The position numbers and the translations under genes are program-made. The notes under the pieces were generated by a model that ran no database searches, had not been told where the DNA came from, and worked only from the letters and a program-made list of their open reading frames with translations. From Hydractinia symbiolongicarpus (lineage: Eukaryota; Cnidaria; Hydrozoa; Anthoathecata; Hydractiniidae), in the NCBI RefSeq assembly GCF_029227915.1, contig NC_079875.1, forward strand, positions 12,273,001 to 12,337,000: a stretch of DNA of 64,000 nt, given 5' to 3'. Positions within the stretch are counted from its first letter, which is position 1; each line of letters begins with the position of its first letter. This document shows, piece by piece, positions 59,901 to 64,000 of the stretch.

Positions 59901-60712
59901 CAACTGTGGCTATCTACCTTTATATTGCTTCCAGCTTGTATGCAGTATACAGGCTGTTTAGTTTATATGCTTTTGGCATTATTCCTTCTATAAATCGCCA
60001 TTAAATTTACATGCACATAGCCTTGGCCTTTTTTAGCACTTTTTCTAAGGTTTTACCGAGTGTTTACATCTTGTGCGTCAAAAATCAGGAGTATTTGATG
60101 TCACGTAATAAGCATTGCACATACCTTGAGGGAATTAATTTTCGCAAGAGATTAATTTTCACAAGAGACTAATTTTCGCAAGACATTTTTTAAAAATAAC
60201 ATAAAAATTGTGCGACAACGAATTTTCGCGAAGTTGGCAAGTCCAAATATTTTGCTAGAATTTAATTTCGCGGATTTTGCGAAAAAAAAATTTGATGACA
60301 GTTTGTTTCTCAATTCAAACCGTTTTTCGAGGACTTTTATGCATTGAAATTCACATACATATTAAATGTAGTTCTAGGTAAATCAGAAGTAAAAAATTAG
60401 TGTAAATTGCTAAAAAGCAAAATAAAATTCAAAATTTCGCAGGAACTAATTTTCACGAAATTGACTCACACTGGCGTAAAGCGCGAAACAAGATCATTAG
60501 TATTTTGTGCATGCAGTATTTCTTTAACCGCTGACAATTCCCTCCACTTAATTATAACAAAATTTATGAATACTTATGCATTCAATTCAAGGTTAAAAAT
60601 GATTTTTAAATTAGAACAATATAAATTTAAGGAATAATCATGAATTATTTGATTACCGTTTTTTTCTTCATATATATAATAAAAATAATAGAACTTACTT
60701 TGGTTTCTCCAT
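56932..60712 (-). CDS. Tyrosinase / phenoloxidase-like copper protein 3, C-terminus replaced
   Basis: Recent duplicate of tyrosinase 2. Coding exons on the minus strand: mini-exon 60712-60699 (14 nt) and main exon 58744-56932, joined in frame to 608 residues. Both copper sites are intact (ATYHG, CQHANVLFPPWHR, HNDMH, FFVHHSNVDRMFW). The gene follows its sister up to VDVLAKNP, then homology stops at 56971. The last 36 residues of tyrosinase 2, including its final Cys pair, are replaced by 12 residues (RCSLVTYAVKNN) read from a Helitron fragment. The catalytic domain is untouched, so it may still be an enzyme, but the C-terminal region is shortened and the original 3' UTR is gone. At Glu and Asp positions near the end it resembles tyrosinase 1 more than tyrosinase 2 does, so those states are probably ancestral. 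Confidence 0.85.
60131..60183 (+). repeat. 17-18 bp tandem repeat, three units (unit B)
   Basis: Counterpart of 51376-51443 with one unit fewer, in tyrosinase 3's intron. Confidence 0.7.
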
Positions 60713-60860
60713 GTTCCACGATGTACATCCGTCACTGTTTCTTTATTCTAAGTAATCCACATCAGGCTAGTCATGTGTTTTTATTTATTTTGACACCCAC
60801 ACTCTCATGACACGACGTGGTTTTCATATGGCCCAACCTGTTTTTTTACTTAGGTAAGGT
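60713..60860 (-). promoter_or_regulatory. 5' UTR / promoter-proximal segment of tyrosinase 3
   Basis: Almost identical to 51981-52130 upstream of tyrosinase 2, so the duplicated gene kept its own leader and near promoter. Assignment rests on position only. Confidence 0.35.
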
Positions 60861-60978
60861 AACTAGGTAGCTTGTGAACTTTGAATTTATTTAATCTTTG
60901 AATACACACCATAGATTACCAGTATGAAGCCAATAAAGTATACACACATAATTACGTTTTTTAGGTGATTATAAATAT

Positions 60979-61530
60979 TGGAACGCATGTAGAAACCAGG
61001 TGTACAAGTTCCACGAACAAAACAGACAAAAAATTGTTATTCCAAGAGCGCAAGTTTTGGTAATAATAAATGACACATATCAAATACAAAATGTTTTAAG
61101 GATTGTTTTTTAAGACAATGTTTTTCTACTCCTACCACGACAAAAACAAGTTAAATTCATATGAAATGTCTGGGAATCTTTTTAAGTTTTTTAATTGGTT
61201 TTCGAGATAGAGAGCATCATTAGTCGATAAGGCCCGTGGAAAAATCCACTTGGAACGCATGTAGAAACCAGGTGTACAAGTTCCACGAACAAAACAGACA
61301 AAAAATTGTTATTCCAAGAGCGCAAGTTTTGGTAATAATAAATGACACATATCAAATACAAAATGTTTTAAGGATTGTTTTTTAAGACAATGCTTTCCTA
61401 CTTCTACCAAGGACAGCCTTTAAAAGCTTACCTACCACGACAAAAACAAGTTGAATTCATATGAAATGTCTGGGAATCTTTTTAAATTTTTTAATTGGTT
61501 TTCGAGATAGAGAGCATCATTAGCTCCAAA
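60979..61530. repeat. Local tandem duplication around a Helitron tip
   Basis: The segment 60979-61225 (from 'ttggaacgcatgtag' to 'gagcatcattag') is repeated at about 61250-61530. Between them is a roughly 27-base piece, 'tcgataaggcccgtgg' plus 'aaaatccac', which is the reverse complement of the 3' tip of Helitron copy 2. The first repeat also lacks about 28 bases present in the second. Confidence 0.85.
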
Positions 61531-61669
61531 CACGTAACTGTTGTTATTGAAATTTATGTAAAATGTTCAAATAGCCAAATAAAAATATATTGAAGAATAA
61601 ATATATATTCATATAGGGGGCAGAGGGGGCAATTGGCCCTCCCCCCAATAATTTTCCCAATTGTTTGTG

Positions 61670-61741
61670 TGGCGCGTGGCCTTGTGGTTATTGGGTTCGC
61701 TTCGTAATCACAAGGTCCGTGGTTCGATCCACGGTGCAGCA
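61670..61741 (+). other. tRNA-Thr-like SINE head / tRNA pseudogene (unit B)
   Basis: Same 72-base tRNA-like sequence as at 52670-52741 with few changes. It is followed by about 75 bases absent from unit A, probably the SINE body that unit A lost. Confidence 0.6.
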
Positions 61742-61936
61742 ATATTTAGCGAGCGTCTAAGTCACAGCTGCGGGTCAACCCCTGCCATGTGGGTAAGTAA
61801 TGCTGGTGTATACCTAATGTATATATTTAGAAAAGAGGATGTGGAACAAGTCTAAAATCTTAAGACTCAATTAAAATCTGTCAAAAAAATATACAAATTC
61901 CTAGACAACTTTTTTAAGCTCTTTGATGTGAACTTC

Positions 61937-62447
61937 TTTTTTTTTGCGGGAACTTTTAACAAACAAAAAAACAGAGTTCTCAAACTCTTGGCTCTTTCAT
62001 CACGGCGTATCTCTAAGCACTCAAATATTGTTGTTGGTAAGAAAATATTAAAACAAAAATAAAGTGAACTTGATCCATCGTTGTATTGTTTACCACGGTT
62101 ATCTTTTAGTTGCTAATAAAAAAACTTGACAACGTTTTGATTCATTCTCTTCAATTTTTATCTATAAATCTAGAGTGTTATCCCATCCAAGTGTCTAAAA
62201 TTTTTAGTTTGTTAATCTTTGTTGTTTATTTAGTAACTTTCCGCGAAGTGACAAAAATAATGTACATAAATTGAACAAATTTCTACGAAACTTCCTACAC
62301 TCGGCCCTGTGATAAACACATTCGCAGAAATTCGACCTTTTTCAACAAGAAGTAAAAAAATGAGATGAAACAATAAGTACAAGTCTTTTTAACGCATTTT
62401 GTGTTGAAAACTATGTGATATGTTTTCTGTTGTTTCAACTTTTCAAA
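61937..62447. other. Segment of about 510 bp present only in unit B
   Basis: It begins inside the poly-T after 'gaacttc' and ends at the 'aacattgcaggct' shared with unit A (52887-52900). No ORF, terminal repeat or tRNA-like head was recognised. Deletion from unit A is as likely as insertion in B. Confidence 0.6.
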
Positions 62448-63633
62448 CATTGCAGGCTAGATAAAAACTATATTCCAGGAGTAGCCTTTATCTAGCTTTT
62501 CAATTTCGCTAAATTTGAGAAAATTCTTTTAGTTATTAAAGTATTTTGTATTCATTTTTTTGGATGTTTAAACATTTTTTTGTTGTAACTGGTGATTTTT
62601 ATTATATTTTAGTTGACTTCGATTAGCACTCAATAAGAGGAGCTATTTTACCCTTGTAAATTATGTCAACTTGAAATACATTGTTAGTATTAGTAGTATT
62701 ACACATGTTTGCGCAGATTTAACCATCAACACTCACCTTGAGAAATTTCAATCCCTGAGCAGGTTGAAATATTCTAGACATGAAACAACAGTTTCCGATT
62801 TTCCATTTTGTCGTAAATGAAAACGAGGACTTCCTTAAAAAAACGAGGTAAGTGTTGAGCATTTTATTTCAGATTTAAGATAGGTTTACAAAGTTTCAAG
62901 CTCTATTATTGTAATTTAACTTCCTTTTTAATAAATTGCATTGATGGAAAAGGATGCTACAAGTTTTGTTGATCCTTATAGTAGTGATATTAAAAGAGAT
63001 GCAGTGACAGAAAACGGCAAAATTTGTTTTGAAAAGAAGCGCTAAGTAGCTAGTTAGTAACTTGTTAAAAAGCTCTATTACTTGTGATTAATGTTAGCCA
63101 AATAAGAATTCTTTATTTTTCAATTTGTAAAGGGAGACAATATTGCCCTTAATCTCAGGCGCGGATTTCGACTATGTCAACCTTGTCACGCGACGTGGTA
63201 AAAAAATGAGCCAAATATTACGTTGCGGTGCACGAGAAATAATTTCCAAAATTAATCCCGGTGTTTTTAATTTATACCCGGAAACCCGGATACAAAATTC
63301 TACTCTTAGTTTGCTTTACTTTATCAACTATATCGCATACACACCGTGAATTCAATCAATCGATGTTTGCCTAATCCTCTTTTATGTCAGACTGTAACCA
63401 TATGTTTATAACACACAAACCCTGTCAAGGTTGTTTCTAGGTATTACTATAATATGTTCTTCCGTGAGGGCTTAACCGTAGCGCTAGACGTTATTGCGCT
63501 CAAGGCAAGGTTGTTTTCAGACATAACTACGGTATGATTTTTTGTAAGGGATTGACCGTGGAACCAGACTTTATAGAACACAAACCAAGTCAAAGTTGAT
63601 AATTGGGCGAACCCAAGCTATGTGAGAGAAAAT

Positions 63634-63697
63634 GCGCCAAGGGAATCGAAATCCCGTTACCAAATACCAGAGTTATAACAACTAAGCTACCGTACCA
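63634..63697 (-). other. tRNA-like sequence (unit B)
   Basis: Counterpart of 54061-54124. Here the B-box-like part reads 'gggatttcgattccc', closer to consensus than in unit A. Stems remain imperfect. Confidence 0.4.
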
Positions 63698-64000
63698 TTG
63701 AAAACTGCTACTATTCTGTTACTGGCTAATTATCAGTTCTCCGTAAGTGCCTAATATGCTTGAAAATCTTTCTTGAACTCACCAAAAGATTTCTTAGCAA
63801 AGACTTGATTTTTAAAAATCTCACGAAAAGGACTATCCATTTATTAAATCCGCAAATTTATAATTGTGTATTTGCCCTTTGTTGTTTCAAAGCGTTGAAT
63901 TCAATTTTTTAATTTGAAATTCAAATTAGATATGTTTAAATTTTCGGATTTGTCAAAAAACAAACAATGACCAACCAGTTTTCCTAAAATGAAAAATTGC

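Larger units (their letters stand above)
56971..64000. repeat. Segmental duplication, unit B (runs off the window)
   Basis: Near-identical partner of 48217-54430. It contains three segments absent from unit A: a repeated host segment with a Helitron tip (about 60979-61530), about 75 bp at 61756-61832, and about 510 bp at 61937-62447. The right end lies beyond the window. Confidence 0.92.

Overview
This is an AT-rich, intron-rich animal nuclear window. Gene content fits an early-branching metazoan, most likely a cnidarian: a glutamine synthetase, a full-length RasGRF-type exchange factor, a GT10 fucosyltransferase, and three tandem copper tyrosinases of the fungal/cnidarian type. The dispersed DNA (Helitron-like termini, TTAA- and TA-flanked MITEs, tRNA-derived SINEs, minisatellites) fits the same picture. 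The species cannot be fixed from sequence alone.

Layout. 1-6.9 kb: no convincing gene; two perfect hairpins near the start and a third at 6.5 kb, a SINE and a poly-C tract. 6.9-9.9 kb (+): glutamine synthetase in four coding exons. 9.9-14.1 kb: intergenic, with Helitron ends and a minisatellite. 14.1-29.8 kb (+): a RasGRF gene rebuilt from 26 coding exons that join in frame into 1330 residues (PH, coiled coil, IQ, DH, PH, RasGEF-N, CDC25). 29.8-33.1 kb: 3' flank, a palindromic element, a 21-bp minisatellite and one orphan exon-like ORF. 33.1-34.3 kb (+): an intronless alpha-1,3-fucosyltransferase-like gene. 34.3-38.9 kb: two copies of a TTAA-flanked MITE and a separate TA-flanked MITE. 38.9-60.7 kb (-): three tandem tyrosinase genes. 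Each has a 14-nt coding mini-exon 2-3.5 kb upstream of one long exon; this mini-exon supplies the start codon.

The second and third tyrosinases lie in a recent duplication of at least 6.2 kb (48.2-54.4 kb and 57.0 kb to the window end). The downstream edge of the third copy is fused to a broken Helitron, the last member of a head-to-tail Helitron array at 55.3-57.0 kb. The fusion replaced the normal C-terminus of that tyrosinase with 12 residues read from Helitron DNA. This link between the Helitron array and the tyrosinase duplication is the most interesting structure in the window.

The genes do not form an obvious single pathway. The tyrosinases are a local family expansion; the other three are single-copy here and unrelated to each other. 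Exon limits are read by eye from splice signals, frame continuity and remembered family patterns; no alignment or search was run.
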